The notes beneath the pieces are model-generated. The model searched no databases and had not been told where the DNA came from. It was given only the letters and a program-made list of their open reading frames with translations. Below, in pieces: positions 19,769-27,657 of a stretch of DNA of 64,000 nt. A program made the translations under genes and the position numbers. The stretch comes from Nitrospira sp. ND1 (GTDB lineage Bacteria > Nitrospirota > Nitrospiria > Nitrospirales > Nitrospiraceae), in contig NZ_FWEX01000006.1 of NCBI RefSeq assembly GCF_900170025.1, positions 514,501 to 578,500 of the forward strand. Reading direction: 5' to 3'. Within the stretch, counting starts at the first letter, position 1. Every line of letters starts with the position of its first letter.

Positions 19769-21097
19769 TCACGAATACGCCCGCTCGTTATGTTGGCTCA
19801 AGTCCAAACCGGTCGCTTCTTCCTCAGACGACACCCGTAGCCCGGTCATAGAATCCACCAGCTTGAGAATGACAAACGTGCCGATGATCGAGAAAATCGT
19901 CGTGACGGCCGCGACCAGGAGTTGGATGCCGAAGAGGCCGGGGTTACCGAAGAACAATCCATCGGCGCCGCCCGGATTGACGACCTTGCTGGCGAACAGT
20001 CCCGTCGCCAGAATCCCGATCACCCCCCCGACTCCGTGGATTCCCACGACGTCAAGCGAGTCATCATAGCCGAATCGCCCTTTCCAGACAATCGCGGCGT
20101 AGCACGTCATGCCGGCGACCAAACCGATGGCAATGGCCGACATGGGTGCGATATAGCCGGCCGCCGGGGTCACGGTCGCCAATCCTGCCACCGCGCCGCT
20201 GGCGACTCCGAGTACCGTGGGTTTGCCGCGATGCGCCCATTCGGCGCCGCACCAGGCAATGGCCCCCATTGCCGCCGCTGCATGAGTCGCGATAATCGCT
20301 GAGACGGCGATCCCGTTGGCGCCGAGCGCGCTGCCTCCATTGAACCCAAACCAGCCGAACCAGAGGAATCCGGTTCCGAGCAATGTCATCGGCAGATTGT
20401 GGGGTGCCATATAATCCGTCCCGTACCCTCGCCGCTTCCCCAGCACAATGGCGCAGACCAGAGCCGCCGCCCCGGAGCTGATATGGATCACCGCGCCCCC
20501 GGCGAAATCCAAGGCACCCAGCTTGGCCAGCCAGCCTCCGCCCCAGATCCAGTGCGCCAGGGGCACATAGACGAACACCGACCACAAGGCCGCAAACAAG
20601 ACGACCGAGGTAAACCGCTTTCTCTCAGCAAACGCGCCGGTGATCAACGCCGGTGCGATGGCGGCGAACATCAATTGGAACAACATGAAGGCCTGGTGCG
20701 GAATCGTCGGTCCATAGACCGGATGGGGCTCACTACCCACCCCGCTGAGCCCGACCCATTCCAAACCACCGATCAACCCGCCCTTATCCGGCCCGAACGC
20801 CAGGCTATACCCGAACAGGATCCACAGCAGGCTCACCACGCTCAGGATCATGACACTTTGCATGATCGTGCCGAGTACGTTCTTGGTCCGTACCAGGCCC
20901 CCATAAAACAGCGCCAATCCCGGCATGAGCATCGCCAGTACAAAAGCCGAGGACACCAGCACCCATGCCGTATCACCGGTATCGACCTTCAGCGGCGTAT
21001 TCTGTGCCCAGACCTGAGTCCCCCATGACTCCGCAAGGAGGATCAACACCCCTGCCATGCCCACGACGACCGTTTTCCGCTGTGCCGATCTCTTCAC
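19769..21097 (-). CDS. amt: Ammonium transporter Amt
   Basis: Inner-membrane trimeric ammonium channel. The 442-aa precursor has a signal peptide (cleavage near VWA-QNT) and eleven hydrophobic helices. The twin pore histidines are in DFAGGAVIHISSG and DVVGIHGVGG, and the gate region reads FGWFGFNGGSALGAN. It is Amt/MEP type, not Rh type. GTG start at 21097 after AAGGAGG. It lies directly upstream of glnB, the usual partner of Amt, and downstream of an outer-membrane protein gene and a hexaloop leader. Confidence 0.97.
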   Translation of the reverse strand: MKRSAQRKTVVVGMAGVLILLAESWGTQVWAQNTPLKVDTGDTAWVLVSSAFVLAMLMPGLALFYGGLVRTKNVLGTIMQSVMILSVVSLLWILFGYSLAFGPDKGGLIGGLEWVGLSGVGSEPHPVYGPTIPHQAFMLFQLMFAAIAPALITGAFAERKRFTSVVLFAALWSVFVYVPLAHWIWGGGWLAKLGALDFAGGAVIHISSGAAALVCAIVLGKRRGYGTDYMAPHNLPMTLLGTGFLWFGWFGFNGGSALGANGIAVSAIIATHAAAAMGAIAWCGAEWAHRGKPTVLGVASGAVAGLATVTPAAGYIAPMSAIAIGLVAGMTCYAAIVWKGRFGYDDSLDVVGIHGVGGVIGILATGLFASKVVNPGGADGLFFGNPGLFGIQLLVAAVTTIFSIIGTFVILKLVDSMTGLRVSSEEEATGLDLSQHNERAYS

Positions 21098-21130
21098 TAT
21101 GTCCTCCTTCGGCTGCGCCGCTGACCGATC

Positions 21131-21163
21131 GGCCTCCTCCCTGACTCAGCAGAGGAGGAGGCC
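21131..21163. other. Strong hairpin between the outer-membrane protein gene and amt
   Basis: Ten-base perfect stem (21131-21140 with 21154-21163, GGCCTCCTCC/GGAGGAGGCC) with a 13-base loop. No U run follows on either strand, so it is more likely an mRNA-stability or attenuation element than a simple terminator. Confidence 0.6.
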
Positions 21164-21173
21164 AGGCCAGAGA

Positions 21174-22052
21174 CTAAAACGTCTTCGTGAACTTCAATTT
21201 ATAGAAATCCTGATTGTCTGTCAGGTCCTTACCCGCCGTAAATCGGAAGGCCATGTTCCCCGGCAATTTCATTTCAACGTACGGTCCGATCCAGCGATAG
21301 TAGTCCTGAGCCGCCCCGGGGGCGCTGCTGTCTCTCGTCGTCAACAAATGCTCGTAGTGGGCCCCGAGGGACCACATGCTGTTCACGCGCATTCCGGCAC
21401 TCACCCAATAATGCAAGAAATCCCAGGTCCCTCGGCCACCGGTTTGACTGGTGCCCAAGCAATTCGTGTCGACGAGTCCGGTGCAACCGGTCGCACCGCC
21501 TCCTCCGCTGCCCCCTTCACTCCGGATAGCCTTGTAGTAGCCCAGATAGAACTCGCCTTCGAAGCGATCGTCCGTATAATTCGCGATAATATTGGGAACG
21601 ACGCCTTCAAATGCCGTCGTTCGCTCGTTCACACTCCCACCACCGTTGGGAAAGAAGCCGCCGCGAGAAGAGAGCAATTGCCCGTGCACGAACCCAATCA
21701 TAGGAGTGACCGATAACCGCTTGTCCAGGAAGGTAAAATTCAAGCCCATATCAGTTTCAAGCCAGGGCGCGTTGTCGTGCACACCCACGCCGTTGATCAT
21801 AGTCCAATAGGTGAAGTTGAAGGCCAGGGCGATGTTGTCGGTCAGTCCATAGGTCCCGTAGATGGAGGGATTAAACCCGAAGAAACTGTCGGCTTGCATC
21901 GCCATGGTCACCGACACGGGGTGTTTGGTCGTATCCATCAGGTCGTCTGTCGTCCCGGCTTGCGCCTCGCCGAGCGCCCCACCTCCGCCCCCCGCAAGTA
22001 ATGCCAACCCCAACACCCATGTCCGTACCTTTCGGCCAACCAGCATATTCAT
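21174..22052 (-). CDS. Predicted outer-membrane beta-barrel protein linked to amt
   Basis: A 292-aa precursor with a signal peptide (ending ALGEAQA-GTT) and alternating-residue beta strands throughout, e.g. IALAFNFTYWTMI, RFEGEFYLGYYKAI and MAFRFTAGKDL. It ends in Phe (KFTKTF), as expected for BAM-inserted proteins. A Gly/Ser/Cys-containing loop (EGGSGGGGATGCTG) is probably exposed. I do not recognise a characterised family. Its position just before amt, behind a leader with hexaloop hairpins, suggests a role in nitrogen-compound passage across the outer membrane (inference). GGAGGCG precedes the ATG. Confidence 0.7.
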   Translation of the reverse strand: MNMLVGRKVRTWVLGLALLAGGGGGALGEAQAGTTDDLMDTTKHPVSVTMAMQADSFFGFNPSIYGTYGLTDNIALAFNFTYWTMINGVGVHDNAPWLETDMGLNFTFLDKRLSVTPMIGFVHGQLLSSRGGFFPNGGGSVNERTTAFEGVVPNIIANYTDDRFEGEFYLGYYKAIRSEGGSGGGGATGCTGLVDTNCLGTSQTGGRGTWDFLHYWVSAGMRVNSMWSLGAHYEHLLTTRDSSAPGAAQDYYRWIGPYVEMKLPGNMAFRFTAGKDLTDNQDFYKLKFTKTF

Positions 22053-22076
22053 GACGCCTCCAAAGAGAGAAGAAGT

Positions 22077-22173
22077 AAAAGTGCCCGCTCAGAAGACCGT
22101 CGTACAGAACGGTCTATGAGCCCCGTCTCTCTGGCGCCATTGCCAGTGTTGCCGACCGACGTCGTTGTCGGTC
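22077..22173 (-). promoter_or_regulatory. Fourth ANTAR-like leader, before the outer-membrane protein-amt genes
   Basis: Minus strand: P1 22173-22154 (GACCGAC, loop AACGAC, GTCGGTC, seven perfect pairs); P2 22146-22131 (CTGGC, loop AATGGC, GCCAG); then a hairpin 22121-22087 (GCTCA/TGAGC plus GACCGT/ACGGTC) and a short U run (22080-22077). Both loops have A1 and G4. Unlike the other leaders, the terminator-like hairpin starts about 10 bases after P2 rather than overlapping it, and no TTGACR/GTATAC promoter is visible upstream, so it may act on read-through from nadE. Confidence 0.6.
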
Positions 22174-22188
22174 CTGATGCAGCCCGTA

Positions 22189-23958
22189 CTACCGATACCC
22201 GTTAGTGATCGGCATCCGCCGATCCTTCCCGAACGCTCGATGCGTAATCTTGATTCCCAGCGGCGCCTGCCGCCGCTTGTACTCACTCCGGTCCACCAGC
22301 ACGATCACCCGCGCGACCGTCTCCCGATCGAACCCCATCGCTGTAATGTCTTCCAACGCACGGTCTTCTTCGACATAGGCCTTGAGAATCGGATCGAGGA
22401 TGGCGTAAGGCGGCAAACTGTCTTCGTCTTTTTGATCGGGGCGCAATTCCGCGGTCGGAGCCCGCTCGAGCACTCGCTTTGGAATCGCCGGGGCCGGCCC
22501 GACCTGATTGCGCATGTGCGACAACTCATACACCATGGTCTTCGGCACATCCTTGATCACCGCAAACCCTCCGGCCATATCGCCGTACAGCGTCGCGTAT
22601 CCGACGCTCATTTCACTCTTATTGCCGGTGGTCAGCACCAGATGACCGAACTTATTTGAATAGGCCATCAGCAGATTGCCCCTGATCCGGGCCTGTAGAT
22701 TCTCTTCGGTCGTGTCCGGGCGCCGTCCCTTGAAGGATCGGCTGAGGGCGCGCAGGTAACTCTTAAACGTCGCCGTAATGGACAGGGTATCGACCTGAAT
22801 GTGCAGCCGGCTGGCCAGATCGGCGACATCTTCGCGGCTGGCTCTGGACGTATAGGGCGAGGGCATGAACACCCCGAGCACATTCTCAGCGCCCAAGGCG
22901 TCTACCGCGATGACCGCTGTGATGGCCGAGTCCACCCCGCCGCTCAATCCGATGACGACGCGCTTGAACCCGTTCTTGCGGACATAGTCCTGCACCCCGA
23001 GGACCAAGGCGCGATAGGCCTCGTCGAGGCGACCCAGCGGAGGCTCCAGATCCGGCACCACGACCGATTGCAACTTTCTCGCAGGCAGGCGCACATCGAC
23101 CCGATCAATGAGGGCCGCCACACGCGGCGGCAGGGGTCTCTTGCGTCCCTGGGTCAGTCGTGCCCGCCCCACGGCCGCGACGTCGAGATCCGCCACGATG
23201 AGATCCTGCTCAAACGCCTTCCCCCGCCCCACGATCTCGCCAGCCTGGTCCACAATCATGCTGCAGCCGTCGAACACCAGTTCGTCCTGCCCGCCGACCG
23301 TGTTGGTGTACGTCACGATCACGCGATTTTCGCGGGCCCTGGTCGCCAGCACCTGTTCGCGCATCCGTCCCTTCCCGACATGGAACGGGGATGCGTTGAT
23401 ATTGACGATGACCTCGGCCCCCGCTGCAGCCTGCGCACGGGTGGGACCGTCAGAAAACCAGATGTCTTCGCAAATATTGACGCCGATCGTGACGCCGTTC
23501 AGGACCAGCAGAGGCAGACGGGAGCCGGGGTGGAAATACCGGCTCTCGTCGAACACGCCGTAGTTCGGCAGATGCCGTTTCCGGTAGGTGGCCAGAATCC
23601 GCCGATCGGACAGCACCGCCGCCTCGTTGTACAACTCGTGCCGGCCAGCCAGCGGGAACGAAGGAGCATCCGACGTCAAAACAGCCGTGGCCCCCTGCCC
23701 TACATACCCGACGACCACGACCACCCCGCGCGCTTCCGCCGCGACCGCCCTCAATGCACGATGCGTGTCCTCGATGAAACGGGGCTTGAACAACAGATCC
23801 TCCGGCGGATAGCCGGTGATGGCCAGTTCCGGGAAGGCCACGAGGTCGGCCTTGGCTTGGCGCGCTTCCTTGATCCACGTCTGGATCAAGCGCGTGTTGC
23901 CGACAATATCCCCGACGGTCGGATTGATCTGGGCCATGGCAATTCGGAGCGACCGCAT
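22189..23958 (-). CDS. nadE: Glutamine-dependent NAD+ synthetase
   Basis: Final step of NAD biosynthesis, amidating deamido-NAD with glutamine as nitrogen donor. The N-terminal nitrilase-type glutaminase domain (about 1-280) shows its triad in FPELAITGYPPEDL (Glu), YRKRHLPNYGVFDE (Lys) and GVNICEDIWF (Cys). The C-terminal ATP pyrophosphatase domain has the P-loop GLSGGVDSA and TGNKSEMSVGYATLYGDMAGGF. Length 589 aa fits the two-domain form. The gene follows an ANTAR-type leader. Use of glutamine ties it to nitrogen status, which may explain its place in the nitrogen block. Confidence 0.96.
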   Translation of the reverse strand: MRSLRIAMAQINPTVGDIVGNTRLIQTWIKEARQAKADLVAFPELAITGYPPEDLLFKPRFIEDTHRALRAVAAEARGVVVVVGYVGQGATAVLTSDAPSFPLAGRHELYNEAAVLSDRRILATYRKRHLPNYGVFDESRYFHPGSRLPLLVLNGVTIGVNICEDIWFSDGPTRAQAAAGAEVIVNINASPFHVGKGRMREQVLATRARENRVIVTYTNTVGGQDELVFDGCSMIVDQAGEIVGRGKAFEQDLIVADLDVAAVGRARLTQGRKRPLPPRVAALIDRVDVRLPARKLQSVVVPDLEPPLGRLDEAYRALVLGVQDYVRKNGFKRVVIGLSGGVDSAITAVIAVDALGAENVLGVFMPSPYTSRASREDVADLASRLHIQVDTLSITATFKSYLRALSRSFKGRRPDTTEENLQARIRGNLLMAYSNKFGHLVLTTGNKSEMSVGYATLYGDMAGGFAVIKDVPKTMVYELSHMRNQVGPAPAIPKRVLERAPTAELRPDQKDEDSLPPYAILDPILKAYVEEDRALEDITAMGFDRETVARVIVLVDRSEYKRRQAPLGIKITHRAFGKDRRMPITNGYR

Positions 23959-23970
23959 ATCTAAAGCCTG

Positions 23971-24057
23971 TAAGCCCTCAGCGTTCAGCTATCAGCCTGA
24001 ACACGAGTCATCGGAACTTTAAGATCCTGAGCTGACGGGATTCATCAGCATGCTGAT
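23971..24057. repeat. TCAGC-rich intergenic element, copy 2
   Basis: Between the leader terminator and the nadE start. It shares the order AGCC-TCAGC-TCAGCT-TCAG, then TCCTGA, with 19679-19765. It lengthens this leader to ~100 bases between terminator and ATG, against about 40-60 in the two other well-formed leaders. Confidence 0.5.
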
Positions 24058-24099
24058 AAAAAAAACGTCCTCAGACCCACCTCGGTGGATCGGAGGACG
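24058..24099 (-). terminator. Leader terminator before nadE
   Basis: Stem 24066-24072 with 24093-24099 (CGTCCTC/GAGGACG), inner CCAC/GTGG pairing, and U run 24065-24058 on the minus strand. Confidence 0.85.
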
Positions 24100-24173
24100 T
24101 CGTTGTCCTGCTTCCAATGTATCGTTCGGAACGAATTACTCGTCGGAGACGCCATTGTCCCCGGAAATTATCC
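24058..24173 (-). promoter_or_regulatory. ANTAR-type antiterminator leader before nadE
   Basis: Minus strand from the predicted start near 24173: P1 24162-24145 (GGGGAC, loop AATGGC, GTCTCC, one G-U pair); P2 24109-24094 (AGGAC, loop AACGAC, GTCCT). The 3' arm of P2 is also the 5' arm of a terminator (24099-24066) followed by eight U. Both hexaloops have A1 and G4. This matches the mutually exclusive hairpin/terminator design known for ANTAR antiterminators. Confidence 0.85.
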
Positions 24174-24178
24174 CGTGT

Positions 24179-24207
24179 GTATACCACCGGCCTAAACAGG
24201 CTGTCAA
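24179..24207 (-). promoter_or_regulatory. Promoter of the nadE leader
   Basis: TTGACA (24207-24202), 17-base spacer, GTATAC (24184-24179), then ACAC. Matches the promoter at 38158-38186 in both boxes and spacer length. Confidence 0.8.
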
Positions 24208-24277
24208 CCAATTGAATCGCACTTTTCCAGGGAAAACCAGGCGGTTCCGCGGTCAGCCTGTGGTACAATCGGCCGCC

Positions 24278-25189
24278 ATGCGGTTCATGATTCGCCCTCC
24301 CACCCCAACACAATCACGACTCAGCAGTTTCCGGCTCGCCTGGCAGCTGGCGCTTCCCTGCCTCCTCCTCTGCGCCTGCAGCCTCGGGACGAACCTGACT
24401 CCTGTCGGACAGGGCCCCCTGGGAGCCGTCGCTCTTGAACGCCAGACCAGCCGTGGTACGACCGCTAAATACGGCACCCCGCAGACTTTTCAGGCGTCGC
24501 ATCCTGCCCATCTGACGGCCTCGCTGACGGGACGCCTGCTCACCGGCCTGTCCGTTTCAGGACTCGATCGGCCGGGAAGCAGCATGGCGCAGGAGAGTTA
24601 TCCGCTGTTCTCTCACGAGGAAGTGGAGTTTCTGGCCCCGCTCATCGTCGGCGCACTCGCACAGGCCCAACCTGACCAGCGGGTTCGCTTCACCATGCAG
24701 GATGACGGTCTCACGACCCAAGGCACACTCTACATGCACAAGACCACCCTGCGAGTGAACCTGTCTCACTACCGATCGGGGTCCGCGGATGGACAGACCA
24801 GACCCGCAACACTCAGGCTCTCCTTCAGGCCCCCACAAGCCCTCGTGCGAGCCGATGTCCCTCAACCCTGGATGATCGTCGAGCCTGAACAGCCGCGTAT
24901 CGCTGTCTCCCTTGAGGCGCTGAGCCAGCTTCCTGCGCCATCCCCTGTCGAAGCCGACCACAACACAACTGCCGAGGCAGCGCAGACACAAACCTCGCCC
25001 CTTGCCGACCAGAGCCGCTTGCAGCAGGAACTGCAATCCACGAAGGATGTGGTGGTCAAACAGGCGGAGGAACTCCAGAAGCTCAAGGCAGAGTTGGAAT
25101 CGGTACGACGTCAGTTAGCTGAGAAAGACGCCGCTGGCTCAAAGGCGAAGCCGAAAGCGGCGCCCCGCAAGCCGACGACGGCACCATAA
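24278..25189 (+). CDS. Coiled-coil lipoprotein, paralogue of the gene at 38282
   Basis: A 303-aa lipoprotein: signal peptide with lipobox LLCAC-S, a middle domain with FQASHPAHLTASLTGRLLTGLSV and FSHEEVEFLAPLIVGALAQAQPDQRVRF, then a C-terminal coiled coil (KDVVVKQAEELQKLKAELESVRRQL region) and a Lys/Pro-rich tail. The same blocks occur in the protein at 38282-39202, so the two are paralogues of a family I do not recognise. Start at 24278; the longer frame to 24050 would run through the opposite leader. It is divergent from the nadE leader and convergent with ureD. Function unknown; envelope location is inferred from the lipobox. Confidence 0.75.
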   Translation: MRFMIRPPTPTQSRLSSFRLAWQLALPCLLLCACSLGTNLTPVGQGPLGAVALERQTSRGTTAKYGTPQTFQASHPAHLTASLTGRLLTGLSVSGLDRPGSSMAQESYPLFSHEEVEFLAPLIVGALAQAQPDQRVRFTMQDDGLTTQGTLYMHKTTLRVNLSHYRSGSADGQTRPATLRLSFRPPQALVRADVPQPWMIVEPEQPRIAVSLEALSQLPAPSPVEADHNTTAEAAQTQTSPLADQSRLQQELQSTKDVVVKQAEELQKLKAELESVRRQLAEKDAAGSKAKPKAAPRKPTTAP

Positions 25190-25195
25190 CTCCGG

Positions 25196-26065
25196 TTAGT
25201 ACCGACGCAGGGCCGGCCTCGTGAGACCAAGCAACTCCCGACGTACTACGTCCCACAACAATTCCTGTACCGTAACCAACACCTCCGCCGAGCGGGCCAC
25301 CAATTTGACGGCCAACCCTGGAACGGTCGGCTCCGTCACCCCGCCCAATACTTCATCACCCATCGAGTCCAGAATATCCGCCACGATTCCACGTAAGGGC
25401 GGCCACTTCATCGGATCGATGCCGTCGCTCACCACAAAGAGGGAAGCGACGTAATCATACCGGGACACCAACCCGACCTGTCCCTGTTCAGGCTTCACCT
25501 CATACCGTTCCAATAGCTGGGCTCCGGATGCGGCCATGACTCGAATCTCGTTCCGTAACGAAGTGAAGGCCCAGCGTTCCCCGCGAGCAACACGCCCGGA
25601 GACCAGGCTATCCCAGATCATCGCAGTGGCGCCCTTCGCGAGTTGCACGTCCATCGTTTGAGTGAAACGCGAACCGGCGAACGGAATCGTCACCTCGGGG
25701 AACCATTCGAGAATCGCACCTGCTGCCACAGAAAGATCGACCGTCTGTCTGGCTTCTTCACCCAATGAGCGATACACACGATTCGCCGAGGGAGTCGAGA
25801 GTACGGCATGCGCATCACGTTCCAGCGACGCATGAATCGAGAGGTGATCACCTGCCACGAACCCACCCGATGGATTGACGAGGGAGGTGAACGCGCAGCC
25901 AGAAGAGTCCAGATACATCGGCGGAAACAGATGCCAGGGGCTGGAACATCGGGACGTGGCCAGGATAGTCCTTTGGCCCTGCCGCTTATACTGCAAGTCA
26001 AGCCGGCCGACACGACCGACATCCGATATGGCCGACTGGTGTGAGCGCAGGGTTGACAGGGACAC
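25196..26065 (-). CDS. ureD: Urease accessory protein UreD
   Basis: Scaffold of the UreD-UreF-UreG complex that delivers nickel to apo-urease. The 289-aa protein has the family's beta-helix pattern: PSGGFVAGDHL (the GG-GD signature), STPSANRVYRS, ILEWFPEVTIPFAGSRF, and WDSLVSGRVARGERWAF. It is the last gene of the urea operon, 8 bases after ureG, and ends 6 bases from the convergent lipoprotein gene. Confidence 0.94.
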   Translation of the reverse strand: MSLSTLRSHQSAISDVGRVGRLDLQYKRQGQRTILATSRCSSPWHLFPPMYLDSSGCAFTSLVNPSGGFVAGDHLSIHASLERDAHAVLSTPSANRVYRSLGEEARQTVDLSVAAGAILEWFPEVTIPFAGSRFTQTMDVQLAKGATAMIWDSLVSGRVARGERWAFTSLRNEIRVMAASGAQLLERYEVKPEQGQVGLVSRYDYVASLFVVSDGIDPMKWPPLRGIVADILDSMGDEVLGGVTEPTVPGLAVKLVARSAEVLVTVQELLWDVVRRELLGLTRPALRRY

Positions 26066-26073
26066 CTGACAGC

Positions 26074-26745
26074 CTAATGTTGGTGGGTGTGTAACGGCAA
26101 TGCCTGTTCAATCCACTCGATGACGCGGTCCAAACCTTCGCCCGTATGCAGGTTGGTGAAGATGAATGGCAGCTCGCCACGCATGCGTCGGCTGTCGCGA
26201 TCCATCACCTCGAGATCCGCTCCGACGTGCGGGGCCAGGTCGATCTTGTTGATTACCAACAGATCCGAACGCGTAATCCCAGGCCCGCCCTTGCGAGGAA
26301 TCTTATCTCCTGCTGCCACATCGATCACGTAGATGACCTTGTCGACCAACTCGGGACTAAAAGTGGCCGCCAGATTGTCGCCGCCGCTTTCCACGAACAT
26401 CAGTTCAACCTCGGAATGGCGTTTCAGCAAATCGTCCAGCGCCGCCTGATTGTGAGACGCGTCTTCGCGAATCGCCGTGTGCGGGCACCCGCCCGTTTCC
26501 ACACCAAGAATGCGGTCCTGCGGCAGCGCCCCTCGTTTCGTCAGAAACTCCGCATCTTCCTTCGTGAAAATATCGTTGGTTACCACCGCCAAACTATACC
26601 GATCCCGCAATTTTAAGCAGAGCGCTTCAACAAGGGCCGTCTTGCCCGATCCGACCGGCCCTCCGATGCCGATGACGGGAATACCTTTCGCTCGCGCGTC
26701 AGTCGGACGACCGCTCCCACAGAAATGTTCATCCTCACGATGCAT
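26074..26745 (-). CDS. ureG: Urease accessory GTPase UreG
   Basis: SIMIBI-class GTPase that drives nickel insertion into urease. 223 aa with P-loop [14 protein letters not shown], the nickel-binding CPH motif in [33 protein letters not shown] and base-specificity [13 protein letters not shown]. The N-terminus is short and lacks the His-rich stretch of some UreG proteins. No ureE is found in the window, so nickel delivery to UreG is by another route or by a gene elsewhere. Confidence 0.97.
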   Translation of the reverse strand: MHREDEHFCGSGRPTDARAKGIPVIGIGGPVGSGKTALVEALCLKLRDRYSLAVVTNDIFTKEDAEFLTKRGALPQDRILGVETGGCPHTAIREDASHNQAALDDLLKRHSEVELMFVESGGDNLAATFSPELVDKVIYVIDVAAGDKIPRKGGPGITRSDLLVINKIDLAPHVGADLEVMDRDSRRMRGELPFIFTNLHTGEGLDRVIEWIEQALPLHTHQH

Positions 26746-26813
26746 GGTCTTCGTCCCTCGTCGTTCGTATGTCCGGAAGCGCCGCGATCAAGGATGCTTC
26801 AGGCGTCCCCCTG

Positions 26814-27512
26814 CTACGACCTGAATAGTTTCGATTCCAAGCGGCCGTGGCGCATGGCGTAAATAGCCTGTACCGGCGACCAGGCGGTCATGGTGGTCAA
26901 CTGAGCGGCCTCTCGCACGCATTCGCCGATTGTCGGCGTCCATCGTTCAAGCAGATGCTGGCTTTCACGTTGCCCGATCGGTAACAGTTTCAATCCGGCA
27001 GATACAAACCCGACGGCAGTCTGATAGCAAAACGCGGCAATGGTCTCCGCTTTCTCCCAGCCGGCATCCGCCAACGCTAGTGCCAGGGTGACCGGGAAAT
27101 GGCCCGGCGTCCGACCGGCCTCCATGGCCGCATGAAAGCCCAACACAACGGCATGCGCCGCAGGCTGCTCCACCGCAATCTTCACCACCTGTCTCGCCAT
27201 CTGTTGGCTCGCCAACCGCGATTCCCGGCCGAGCTTCAACGCATGCAACTCGTGATCGATCGATAACGCCGACTGAACGTCGTTGCTGAACAAGGCGTTG
27301 TGGGCCACACCGACCGCCACAGCCTCGCGATGCGCGATCTCATGCCGAAACATGTCTTCCACATACAAAAACAAGTCGTCCCCGGAACGCACCGCTAGAG
27401 CCTGCACCGCCGCTTCCAACCCCGATGAGTAGGCGTATCCGCCGGAAGGAAAAAAACTATCGATAAACCGGAGGCCATTGATCAGGGACACGGTATTCAT
27501 ATTGGCACTCAC
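26814..27512 (-). CDS. ureF: Urease accessory protein UreF
   Basis: Helical accessory protein that links UreD and UreG. 232 aa; typical RFIDSFFPSGGYAYSSGLEAAVQ near the N-terminus, LHALKLGRESRLASQQMARQ in the middle and a GVSHR-like basic end. It follows ureC after a 143-base gap filled by a palindromic repeat. Confidence 0.93.
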   Translation of the reverse strand: MSANMNTVSLINGLRFIDSFFPSGGYAYSSGLEAAVQALAVRSGDDLFLYVEDMFRHEIAHREAVAVGVAHNALFSNDVQSALSIDHELHALKLGRESRLASQQMARQVVKIAVEQPAAHAVVLGFHAAMEAGRTPGHFPVTLALALADAGWEKAETIAAFCYQTAVGFVSAGLKLLPIGQRESQHLLERWTPTIGECVREAAQLTTMTAWSPVQAIYAMRHGRLESKLFRS

Positions 27513-27533
27513 CGACTACTGGCTCCGATAGTC

Positions 27534-27657
27534 AGGCTGCTCAAAGCGCTTCCCAGCAAGACCGCAGACGGCGAACGCACCGGAGGCGCACCCTTGGGGT
27601 ACGTGGAGGATGCTTTCGAGCTGAGCACGTCGCCCGGCGGCGTGTTCAGCAGCCGTC
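27534..27657 (+). repeat. Palindromic intergenic repeat, copy 2 (ureC-ureF gap)
   Basis: Plus-strand form begins GGCTGCTCAAAGCG and ends CGTGTTCAGCAGCC. Inner blocks ACCGCAG, GGAGGCGCACCC and GGGTACGTGGAGG correspond to copies 1 and 3. Its end reaches the ureC stop codon (27656-27658), so it directly abuts the coding region within the urease operon. Confidence 0.75.

Noticed and set aside
21131-21163. Hairpin before amt as another ANTAR site
   Set aside because: The loop is 13 bases, not six, there is no partner hairpin and no U run.
24050-24277. Longer start for the lipoprotein gene at 24278
   Set aside because: The extension runs through the opposite-strand leader and promoter, and would bury the lipoprotein signal peptide.
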